Source: Leptobrachium leishanense (Eukaryota > Chordata > Amphibia > Anura > Megophryidae). From it: DNA of 64,000 bases. Both the position numbers and the translations under genes were made by a program. The stretch covers positions 379,065,120 through 379,129,119 of the forward strand of contig CM019064.1 of the NCBI GenBank assembly GCA_009667805.1. The letters are read 5' to 3'. Positions 12,801 through 24,800 of the stretch are shown piece by piece. The notes beneath the pieces are model-generated. The model was not told the DNA's origin. It was given only the letters and a program-made list of their open reading frames with translations, and did not search any database. Every line of letters starts with the position of its first letter. Positions within the stretch are counted from its first letter, which is position 1.

Positions 12801-15800
12801 AGTTTTAGGGGTCCACCCTCGGTTAGAAATAAATTTTATTATTGATGGGTCGACCTCCGGGGTAACAAGTTTTGCCTGTGGTGGAAGGGCGTGGGCTTTC
12901 AGCCCGCATGTTCTGTCTAGTAGCCTTGTCTAAAGGCCGTCTAAGGTTAGCATCCACCCATTTCTCTCCATGTGGTAAGGGGTACCATGCGGTGGATTGA
13001 GGATGTGATAGATCCTCAGGGCAAAAAAGAGGGTCACCGTGGGGGTCATAGATTACGTTACCCTCTTCATAAAAAGGAGGGGGTTCCTCAGTTTCATCCC
13101 AATCAAATTGGTCATTGTTAGACGCATACAGCGCCACTTCATCTCCACCATCAGGGATATCATAATCCTCATCGCCACAGGAGGTGGCTAAAACCAGTTC
13201 CTTCCCAGTGGTCTCCTTTGTGGGAGCCGTATAAATTTTTTTATTTTTGCCGTTTTGGGGCAATCGTCATATGCGCCCAGCCATATTGGGCTCTTTTCCG
13301 AGATGGGGACTCGGCATCAAAAAGTGGCAGTGTTGCAGGGTTGCCAGCCCCTCTAGCAATGTTTAGTTTTGGAAGCTGCTTTGTGTCCCATGTAGGGGGA
13401 AGTTGCAGGGTCCGAGTGAGTTAAATCAGGGATGGGATTAGAAGGGACAGGTGTCGAGGGAAGTGCATTTACTGCCGCCATGACGACTTCTAAGGAGCGG
13501 TGGAGGTCGACTGACAAATTGGAGATCGCTGTTTGTACAGCTGCGGTAATAGAGGCCTGCATAACAGTTCCCAAAGGGGGTTCAGATAAAGGGGTACCCT
13601 CAGGTTGAGCCGGTAGTGACTCACTAGTCTCCTGAAATTCGTCTGCCATGATCGAGCAGTCCCCTGACTCTGAATCGGATGCTGAAGCAGAGCGTTTAGA
13701 TTTTGTGCGGCATTTGCTCATGGTTGCGCGTCTGAGGTAAAAGGGGGCGGCGCGAGGTGCGTGGCCACAGCGGAGTCTGAGGTGTAGAGCGGACGCGATT
13801 GCACAGCGCGCGGGGACAAGCCAACGAAACCAAGTAACAAACTGAAATTAACAACTATACAGTGCAATGAAGAAATTATATATATATATATATTTAAATT
13901 GCCGGCGGCCGCCCCCAGGTTGTAGCCGGGACGGCCGAACAGCCAGCGCTGTAAACAATATAGTAACAATTGCAAGGAGTAATGTAGTAGTACTTATCTC
14001 TACTGCTGAGCAGTAAGAAAGGGGACGCATTTCCTGGTTCAGCCCCATATGTAGACATGGACCGCAGGGGATTGTGGACTGGAGGGGCTAAGGGGAACTT
14101 GTTCGATTTTTTTTTTTTTTTTTCTCTTACTGCTGTGATTTAAATATTAAGAAAGAGAAGCAAATAGGAGCCTCCGAGTCAATGACTTAAAATTGAGAAG
14201 TCACAGCACGTTCGGTGCGATTTGGCGATCCCATTTCGGCGACCCTGCGGTGTATTCGGCAAGCACCACAGGGCGTTGTAGTGCAGGGAAAAGCCGCCGC
14301 AAACCTGCCGAACACTCACTGCAAAACCTGGCGAATGCACACCGACACCCACAAAAATATCTGTATTAACCCCGCCAAACACGCCAGAGATACCCGAGCA
14401 GCCGCCGATCACAGTGCAGAGCAGCTGACACCGCAGACAAATGGAGTGGGAAAAAAAAGTACGCTTGCATGTTTGAAAAGTGAAACACTGTTTGCAAAGA
14501 AAATGTCTGGCTGAAATTTACATATAAGATCCAATGAATGATAATAAAAAAAGCAGTTCAGTAAAAAAATCCCAAGAAATGCCTAAAAGATCCTAAAAAA
14601 AAAATAAAAATCTAGACTTTTTACAGCAGAATATTATAATCAACGGTTTATTAGATATTGGGTTAAAACGGGAATATTTTTAACATTGAAGCCTATGGGA
14701 ATCACCTGAATAAACCTGTCAAATGAAACCACCGAACAGCAGGGTAATTCGGCAACTTTTCACTGCTGGTTTTTGTTCTCTGAATAGACGAAGCATTGCT
14801 TCTATATGGGGATTTCACTGCCCTCAAACAGGCACCGTATGTGCAGGCAATTCGCCAGGATTTGGCGAACTGCCTGCTCTCTGGCCAGGAAAGGTGATCG
14901 TACGCTGAATTTCACTGTTCGGTTACCTTTCGGCCACAATTTGGATCTCTTTGAATACTTTACTTTTGAGCTGACCTGTGGAAGAAATGCACATTATCTC
15001 CCTAACTCGGTGCTTCCCAAACATGTCCTCAGGACCTGCTAACAGAGGATTTTAGGATTCCCCTGTTCTTTTTGTATGGCCTTTAAGTCACTTACAGGTC
15101 TATTCAAAGAAAGGTGAAACTCAGGAGACTTGGCAGAAGAGTAAAATCTAGACCAAATGGCTGATTTGGAAAGTGAGATAAATGGGAGAATTTTTCTGGA
15201 TTGGCTATTTTGATCTAGAATTTTCACTACTCCAGTTATTCTCCCGAATTTCACCTTTCTTTTGAATAGACTTAATAATGTTCTGTAAATTCAGAATTTT
15301 TTTTTTTTGGGGTGTGTAGCGGATATGCATTCTGGTTTATGGATATAGCATTGATCAGAAAGATGAGAATGTCCTGTCCTAACTCAACCTGGTAGAGGTT
15401 TGGGCAGTGCCATCAGACTGCTTTTGTAGGCATTAAGAGTTGCATTTCTGTTGGTTCATGGTAATGTCAAAGCTTTACAATATTGGCATGTCAGCAGTCA
15501 AGTTGTAATGAGGAAGAGCACCTACCACCGCTTGTCAGAGGTCTGTACTGCCTGTATGCCAACAGAAGTGAATTATGGGTGTGTGGCGAGGGGGAGATCC
15601 TTTAAGGAGAAAATTGATACAAACCCACCTGTTTGATTTGCCAGCGAATGTATAGAATGCTTTAGTTCACAATTTTCCCAAAATCTGTATGAAACATGTT
15701 TGTAATACAACTTGGAAATGCCCACATTGGTCATACAGGTTGTTGGGTTCCAAATAATACACTGGGCAGCCAGCTCATAGAGCATGCAGAAAAAAATGAA

Positions 15801-18800
15801 GCTGGAAGGATGAGAGGAGCTAGTTTTATTGGAGTGATGCGAAGCTTCGGTTAAAGTCGTCATGAACCTTTCTCGAGCGTGCTTTTTTTTTTTTTTTTTT
15901 TTTGGGGTGTGTAGCGGATATGCATTCTGGTTTATGGATATAGCATTGATCAGAAAGATGAGAATGTCCTGTCCTAACTCAACCTGGTAGAGGTTTGGGC
16001 AGTGCCATCAGACTGCTTTTGTAGGCATTAAGAGTTGCATTTCTGTTGGTTCATGGTAATGTCAAAGCTTTACAATATTGGCATGTCAGCAGTCAAGTTG
16101 TAATGAGGAAGAGCACCTACCACCGCTTGTCAGAGGTCTGTACTGCCTGTATGCCAACAGAAGTGAATTATGGGTGTGTGGCGAGGGGGAGATCCTTTAA
16201 GGAGAAAATTGATACAAACCCACCTGTTTGATTTGCCAGCGAATGTATAGAATGCTTTAGTTCACAATTTTCCCAAAATCTGTATGAAACATGTTTGTAA
16301 TACAACTTGGAAATGCCCACATTGGTCATACAGGTTGTTGGGTTCCAAATAATACACTGGGCAGCCAGCTCATAGAGCATGCAGAAAAAAATGAAGCTGG
16401 AAGGATGAGAGGAGCTAGTTTTATTGGAGTGATGCGAAGCTTCGGTTAAAGTCGTCATGAACCTTTCTCGAGCGTGCTTTTTTTTTTTTTTTTTCTTTGG
16501 GTACTTTGATACACAGACTTGCACTGTAAGAATGTAAGACGTAACATCACATGTTCTATGTATTTTAGGGATTAATGTGGAGGTGCAGCTGGACCGTCTG
16601 AAGCAGAAAGGTGCTGTGAAACGAGCGTTGTTCTTGAAAAGCCACCAACCCAACATGATTCAGACCATTCACTTACACAACGAAGGCCTTGAGGAATGCC
16701 GCCATCTGAAGATCTATCTTAGGGTAATTTCTGAAATGATATACCCTTAAAATGCACAAATCCTGGTGTGGGTGCCCTTCTAAATACCAATGAGAAACGT
16801 GAAGTGCGTGCACACTTGAGACCAAAGCACATCCGAATGAAGAAAGTAATTTGAGGGGCTCTTCTGCAGTTTATCTAGCATGAAATCTACTTTTTATATT
16901 GCTCATAATGAAATGATTGCATTTTTGTAGTAGGTTTAAGTGATCTTCGTTGTGTTCCATTCATTGCTCTCGTAGGAGGAATCAGAGTTCCGGGATAAGC
17001 TCTCTCCAATTTACATTGCGCTAAACTTCTCCCTGGACCCTAAAGCCCCAGCTGATACACATGGACTGCTGCCAATCTTCAACTACCAGACGAAGAACTA
17101 TATTGAACAAAAGGTAAATTGATTAACAATATGCTCAAATGTATTTTTATTTCTAATGCTTTGGAGCTTTTATTTTTGGCAAAAAAGGGGAAAAATGCAT
17201 ATGCTGTCTAGTTGCTTTATGGCCTGCTTTCTTGCCAATAAATTTTAAATGCTAGACCAAAAAAATCTAATTGTAGGATTCTCTCCTGAGCGACAGATGA
17301 AATGACTAACCCCATCCTGGCACCATGGCATTCAATGTCCATCTTGCCAAAATAAACGTCCTTATGTATTTGGTAAAAAACGTGACTGGAGATAAATTTA
17401 GCGAGGGTTCTTCTACTGAGCAGCGCCAGGTCAGCTGATAATACGAACATGTGGAATTTATCTTTTCATAGTCCAACAGTTGCTAGTTGTCCCCGTGGTT
17501 TGTAAAGTATTTGGCTGCGCTAGACTTCGATGCCTGCCAAGAGCTAAACCTATCAGGCGTCTTCCAAATCACTAGATTCCCTTAAAATAATCTCAAATCC
17601 TATGTGTAGAATCCATAGACAGAGATACTGTTAAATGGTTCCACCAAGGGACCTCACTCTTCAGTTTCTTTATCCAGCTAGAGGTTTTGAACTGTTTTCT
17701 TTTTTCCGTACAAGCTGTTGATTTTTGACCTTCTCAATAAAGGCATAGATTATCTTGTACTATTTCTCCTGTTTTATAACACTGACCTGAGTAATGGCAA
17801 TAAAAGTTCCAGCTGTCTCAAAGTATGAAAGAAATGGGTGAGGGTTTTGGTTATTTTTGTTTTGCTCGGTTAGTCTTGTAGCACTTGGTAAGGTCTAATG
17901 ATATCAGGCGGAAAATTCCCACCGCTGTTGGCAAAGACTATACGCCTTTGTATGTCGTGTTTGAATAACCTGTCCTTCCTCCCTGTCTGCCCGTGTCAGG
18001 CTCAGATCCAGCTGGACTGTGGTGAAGACAACATCTGCGTGCCAGATCTGAAGCTCAATGTCTCATGGTAAGTCTGTTGGGAAGCGGCTTCATTGCTCCT
18101 CTAACTGATCTCCTTGCGGTGTTACTTTGGACCGGTTTATAAGTAAAGCTGTGGTTACCACTGGGAAACAATATCGCAATATGGATCTTTCCATGATCTG
18201 CTGGTGAAGTCATAGACAATAGATGTCAACTGAAACTCGGAATATATATATATCTCCTTGCTGTTTTTCCATATACAGGTGCACATGTGTGCTATATATT
18301 GAATGTAATTGCTGTTAATCTTTTTTATCTGACCTCTTTGAATAAGTGCCCTGTTGGTTTTAGGTTTCGGGTTTGACGTGTGCATGTGGTGGTTCTTGAG
18401 TAATATATATGAAGCAACTTGGTGCTTATAACGCAATGCTATATTTGTATTACAGTGCTCGAAAATCCTTGTACCTGGGAGATGTGAATTCCCTCACATT
18501 GCACTACAATGCCTGGAATTATGGCGAGGGAGGGGCGTATGAAGCTGAACTGGTGGTCACATTACCCTCGGAAGCTGAGTACAGTGGTGTCCTGAGAGCC
18601 ACTGATGTATGTACTGGAGAGATGTGAATTTAAAATCTTGCTTTATTGTAGTCTATTAAAATGCAGATGATGATCATGTTTTATGGATCAGACGTTACTT
18701 ATGTAGGATATGAAATAAACATTAGATAGTGATGTAGGTTATATTTGATCTCCAAATCCTATGTAGGCTTTTCAGTTGTAGGGCCGAGGATATTTAAGCA

Positions 18801-21800
18801 TTTTCCTCATTAATATACTGTAGATATGCAAATATGGCTCACAATAGACTTTGTTAAAATACAGGGTTATTCAAAGAGATCCGAAAGGAAACTGAAAGCT
18901 GAAAATCAGCGTTCAGTTAACTTTCCTGGCCATTCGGCTATCCAGAGAGCAGGCAATTTGACAAATTCTGACGAATTGCCTGTACATACGGTGCCTGTTG
19001 GAGGGCAGTGAAATCCCCATAGAGAACAAAAACCAGCAGTGAAAGGTTCCCGACATGCCCTGCCATTCGGTGGTTTAATTCGGCAGGTTTATTCAGGCGA
19101 ATCCCATAGGCTTCAATGTTAAAAATATTCCCTTTTTTTTAAATTCAATATCTAATAAACCGTTGATTTTATAATATTCTGCAGTAAAGAGTTTCTTTAG
19201 ATTTTTTTTTTTTTTTTGTGTGGATATTTTAAGCATTTTTCGGGATTTTTTTTAAAATCCTTTTTTTAAACTTCTTTTTTCTGTAACAGCCCTTTTTATT
19301 ATCATTCCCTGGACCTCCATATGTAAATTTCAGACCTTTTCGCTCAGTAGTTTCTTTGCAAACAGCGTTTCACTTTTCACACATTCAAGCGTACTGTTTT
19401 TCCAAATTATTCACTGCATTCGTCTGCGGTGTCGGCTTTTTCCAGCCACTGCGCTGTGTGTGATCGGCTCCTGCTCGTGTTTTTCTGGTGTTTTCAGTGG
19501 ATTAATACAGATGTTTTTGCAGGTGTTTCGGTGTGCCTTCACCAGGTTTTGCGGCGACTTTTCCCTGCATTATGGCGGCCCTGTGGTGCTTGCTGAATAC
19601 ACCGCAGGGTTGCCAAAATCGGATCGCCAGATCGAATTGAAGAGAACGAAAAGTCCCTGAACTTGCGGTGGCTTTTTGATTCACTTTGAATAACCCTGAT
19701 AGTACAAAATAAAGTTGACCTACTTTCCCCTCTTGTACCCGTCCTTCTAGAAGTTTTCATTTAAAGAGATAGGACTGCAAAGTCACTTTGTGACTGTATA
19801 TATAGCAGGTGCTTTTTTGAACTTTGGATGTATCAATTCAGTTGTATATCTTGGCAGCTGCCTTTTCTGATCCATCTCTAATCTTTTTCTCTATCCAGAA
19901 GATGTCAGTCATGAATTGTGAATATCACTTGGAGAACCACACAAGGCTTGTGATTTGTGACCTTGGAAACCCAATGAAGTCGGGAGCAAATGTGAGTTAA
20001 CCTCTTAATGCCGCAAGGCGTACTATACCGGCCCACGGCGGGTGGGACTGAACGCAGTGCAGCATAGCACACTCCACAAGCATCTATGGGGCATGTCATT
20101 CGGTGCCATGGGATGGCCTGAACTCGAGCTGTTCTCTGCAGCGCCAGGGTGTTTAGTATGTTTTTGTTATGTGGGACTACAACAGTGATGGCTATTTGAA
20201 TACTAACTTATTTAAGGAGATACTCTATAAATAGGGGAGAGGTAAATTCTTTATCCCTCCTGACCCCTCTCCAGGTTTAACCTTGTATCTTTTACAAAAA
20301 AACTAGTTTTCAGTGCTGCGGTCTCCCTCCATTCCTGTAGTCAACCTGGTAAAGGGACGCTCTATGGAATAACATTTTGTCATGGTGTATGGCAGTGTTT
20401 CACAAACCTGTCCTTGGGACCCTCAACCAGGCCAGATTTTGCAGATCACCTTGGAAATAGACTGAATCCTGCAATCACTGAGCAGCAAATCATATCACCT
20501 GTGCTGTGCTTCAGATATCCAGCAAACCTGGTGTGTCAGCGGGTCCTGAGGACAGGTTTTGGAAACACTGGTGTACGGTCTAAAGCCTGGCACAATATTT
20601 CCACTTGCAGTCAATAGAATTTGGAGCAGCATATTTATAGACTGTGAGGGGGGAGTTAATCAACGGCACCCCCATATTGTTTGGCAATATTACAATGTGC
20701 ACTGGAAACACATTCCTAGTAACCATCCACCCCTTCGGATTCGTCCAGGCTGTTACATGCCAGCAATATTGGGACCTCCCCGTCTGTGGTGGGCATTCTC
20801 TGACATGTCTAATGTAACATAACTTTGAGGTCCTCACGATTGCATCTCACTGAATTTGTCTGTTTTTCAGTTGTCAGGAGGACTGAGATTTACAGTGCCA
20901 CATCTCCGTGATACTAGCCAAAAAGTGCAGTTTGACTTCCAGATCCGCAGGTTTGTTCTAAAACACTGCTTCTTGGATATAAACCGTAAAATGCGTCATG
21001 ACTTTGGAAAGTTTGTAGTTTAATGGATTCCTGTTGGGATCGTCATCCCACCTTTATCGTGTTGTCACAAAATGTTCGTGTTTTGGAGATTAATTCTTCA
21101 TATTTTATAGAAATCATTTTTGCAAGTTTTAAGAGCATTTTTAAATGTGACGGGACGCAGGGAGATCAGACGTGGCTACTTTAGAGCCATCTCTGGAATC
21201 ACGTTATGTGGCACATTGATTCACAATCACCTGATGGCGGAGGTGGATTTTTCTTTTCTTTTTCTCCTGTATCAGAACTTCGTATGTGCTTTTAGATTTC
21301 GATTGATTAAAAGTTCAATTTAAGGAATGCTGGGTGTAGGAAATAATTCAAATTCCGTTAGTTGGCCTACAATTTACCATTTTATACAAACGCAGCACTT
21401 TGTGAATAATCGCTATTGAGGAGCTTGACAGATTGAATTTCAAATTTAGATGAAGCCATCTGTATTTATATAGGTTTTGGAGCCAGGGTAAGTTTCTACA
21501 AGCCAGTGTACCTGATTTCTGGATTTGGCAAGCTCTGCCTTTTTTTATACATGGAATTGTTCAGTAGGTGCATTTTGCTGTAATTGCAGTGAAAAACACC
21601 ATTGTTACTACTGCGTGTCACAAAATGGAATTTCAAACGGCAACGTTGGAGGCTTCATTGAAGCATTTGACTTTCTCTTCATAAAATGCAGACCCTTTTT
21701 TTTTTTTTTGAGAAAGGATTTTACCAGGAAGGATACATTGAGATTTCTCTCGATTGTGAGTATGTACTGTTAGGTGTCTTGCCCAAGGACACTTACTGGA

Positions 21801-24800
21801 GAGGTGCTCTTGCTGGGATCGAACCCATGTCTCCAGGCTCTCTCCACGCAGAGCAGTGATGTTACCTCTACTCCACCCAGCCGCTACATTTTGTCATGGA
21901 TGCAACAAAAAACACCAGTTCTTCTTGAATAACCTCATAAAGTTGGACATGCAGATGGTGATGTTTAAGTGGTCATTGTGCTGATGTGTGTGGTTGTTTG
22001 GCCAACTGGAGTATAATGTACAAAAATGGAACATCGTTGAAAATTCTGATGAATAGAGATCCCATCTTGAAAGGGCATATATTCAAAGAATTATTCTCAA
22101 GTGCTGGTGTTGCACATACCTTAGAAAAATTGCCAGCTTTGTAACGTCGACGTCAGCATTTCACAAATTTATAATCCAAAGCGTAACATAAGCTTCATAG
22201 TAAAGCTTCTCCTGTTGCTCTTTGTGAAAAGCTGCTATTTGTCAGCATTGCAACACCATGGATTTTTGCCAGCATTTGAATCAGTGGTGCTTTTTGAATA
22301 ACACTGGCAAAAAACTGCATGTATCGCATATGTTCTTTCATGTTAAACTCTGTACTGTTATCCTTTTTTAGTTTTCAGATTCTGAATTGCATGTGTTAGA
22401 TGCAGTGGCTTTGATCTGTCAATCGTTTGTATAATAATACCAATTTCTATTTCTATTCTTCTAATGCAGTAAAAATGCAAACAACTCCCAGAGCGAGCTG
22501 GTGCCATTCACTCTGAATGTGGAAGCCTACACTGAAGTCTCATTTTTCGGGTATGTTGTCAGAACATTTCATCATTATTTAAAGAGCTTAATTTTACATA
22601 CAATATCACAGGAATTTCTTCTGTCATTGGAAAATGTATCCTTTGCCCCTAGCAATGCATTATACCATCAGTCCTATTGCAATGTCAATATGGGCTATAG
22701 ATAATAAGAGTGAGTCATCAGCTTGTCAAAGCCTTGGCGTGAAGTCCTGCACCAGGGGCTACATGAAGAGAAGCTTTTAAAGAATAAATGGCATATGAAT
22801 AGGTCTGTGATTTTTAGATGGCTCAACACAGACTAATTAAAAAAAGTTATATATTTGTGAAAAAACATTTGTATGTAAAAGGAACTCTACGTAGGAAATG
22901 CAAGTGAAGTCCATAATTTCTCTTTTGCATCCAAATCTGCTTTACTGCAGACTCTGCATCAGGGGTTGGCAACCTTGGCTTTCCAGATGTTCTGGGGCTA
23001 CCCATGGTGCTCAGCCACTCATTAGATATGTTGAACGTCATTTGAAGTGTAGTTCCAAAGCATCTGGTGGTCCAAGTTTGCTGATCCGTGCCCTGCATGT
23101 AGGAGCAATGCCTACCTAGATTGCCACAAGCATAAATTGGGGTATGCAACAAAACAAACTGCTCCGGACTGCGGTTTAGACTGGTCCTCTTCAGCAGGTG
23201 AAAGGCTTGTGAATGTTGATTGATCATAATATGTATAGATGCACACGTTTATCGGTTGTTTTTAGAGGTGTAGGTAACATTGCAAATTAAACCTTTTTTG
23301 TTTCAGTGGCTCAAAGCCAGATAGTGTCATCTTCCCGCTTGCAAACTGGAAGCCAACCAAGCAGCCAACAAGGGAAGATGACGCTGGTCCAGAGGTCAAA
23401 CATGTCTATGAGGCAAGTAATGACAGATTTTAGTGGGATGACCCTTCAAGCTGACAGATTCCTCTTTGACTGGCCACAAAACATAACAGTTGATAGCCTA
23501 CCATTTTTTTTTTTTTTGTAAATGTGGTTATCTTGGCTTTACGGACAGCCCTCGCTCGTGTGTTTTCGAAAGCAACCTCAAGTAAATTCTCACTAAGTTA
23601 TATCACGCAAACTGTAACTCACGGTGTTGCTGTCTACCTACATTTGTGCTAGGGATAGACTGACATCACTTTCAGAGCTGATACCGATTCGGCAGCCTTC
23701 TGGTTGAAATTCTGCACATCTAATGTTGTGAATAAACACAATCTGTCCTGCCATTAACTGAATGTGCTTAAAATTTTAAACGTGGCACCATGCCCACTTC
23801 TTTGCAAAAATAAAATATACTTTTAAATTTTAAAAAAGAACATGGCCATGTCTAGACACTGTGGCTTTTGCAGTGATGACTCCTATGACTACAGGTAAGG
23901 TGTCAGCAAATTCGGCCCTCCGGATGTTTTGGAACTACATCTTCTATGGTGCTCAGCTACTCGTTGGGTTCCTAGAGCCTCAGGGGGGGGGGAATGGAAT
24001 TCCTAAACATCTGGAGGGCCTGTATTGCTGACCCAGCTGTAGGAGAAATGGTACCAGAAATACAAGGGTCCAAAAGACCACTGCATCTGTGTGTAGGGAA
24101 TTCCCTGCCAGATGAAGCACCATTTCTGTTGTCCTCATGCACAATTGCCATAAGTGAGCAGGGATATCATACAGTGAGAGTGGACAACCAAGATGCAAGC
24201 CTGGTGTGAGAGAAGCCCCAGATCAGAGCCAAGCTGCAGACTTTCGCTCGTTGCGGCTGAATTGAGGCAACTTGACCAAATATTGTCAATAAAAGGCAGA
24301 TATCGATTCGTTAACTTGCTGAATATCAGCGAAGCCGGTACTCTCATAAACCTTTTTTTCTTTTCCTCCTGGTATTAGCTGGTAAATATTGGCCCGAGTT
24401 CCATCAGTCATGGGGTGTTGGAAATGATCTGTCCAGTGAAGCTTAACAAGGAGTTTGTGATGTACGTGATGAACTATTCTGTCGCAGGGCTGCAAAACTG
24501 CACCTTAAGTGAACCTGCAAACACACTTCGCCTGGAGGTAAGACAAGTAATTGCACTTGGCATTTTGCTGTATAGAAAAGCACTGATCTGTTACTGGGTC
24601 CTACACCGTGCAATGATTAACGCGGTTATCACATTAGAATGTGTATTTTTTTCATCATGCATGAATAGGACACTTCAAGCTGATAACCTCCTAATCACAT
24701 GTAGTGGGTGTTTTAAAAAGACACATCAAGATTGGTCCTGGGGTCCCCCCCCCCCACTGTATTCCTTCTAACATCTGGGTTTTTTTGTTTTTTTTTTAAA

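Larger units (their letters stand above)
8664..14194 (-). mobile_element. DIRS-type tyrosine-recombinase retrotransposon, complete but decayed
   Basis: 5.5 kb element reading on the minus strand: gag-like region, reverse transcriptase, RNase H, tyrosine recombinase. It has the DIRS architecture: unequal inverted terminal repeats (left 8,664-8,871, right 14,023-14,194) and an internal complementary region (9,284-9,381) that matches the outer ends of both, as in a circle junction. Both ends carry AATT, and no target duplication is evident, as expected for recombinase integration. The coding regions are cut by several frame changes, so this copy is very probably not autonomous. It lies wholly within one ITGA5 intron, antisense to the gene. 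Confidence 0.93.
8647..14960. mobile_element. Old non-autonomous element (CAGGGTTATTC family) split by a DIRS insertion
   Basis: The left fragment (8,647-8,663) starts CAGGGTTATTCAAAGAGA. The sequence resumes at 14,195 with GAGAAGTCACAGCACGTTCG and runs to about 14,960 (GGATCTCTTTGAATA). The right part matches the intact copy at 59,743-60,619 (same GTGTATTCGGCAA, TTCACTGCTGG and TCAAACAGGCACCGTATG segments). The DIRS copy landed 17 bp inside its left end. The right terminus is degraded. Confidence 0.8.

Noticed and set aside
21815..21826. Possible tRNA gene from the B box GGTTCGATCCC
   Set aside because: No complete cloverleaf with acceptor stem. The context is a repeated SINE (second copy at 28,215) with a LINE-like tail.
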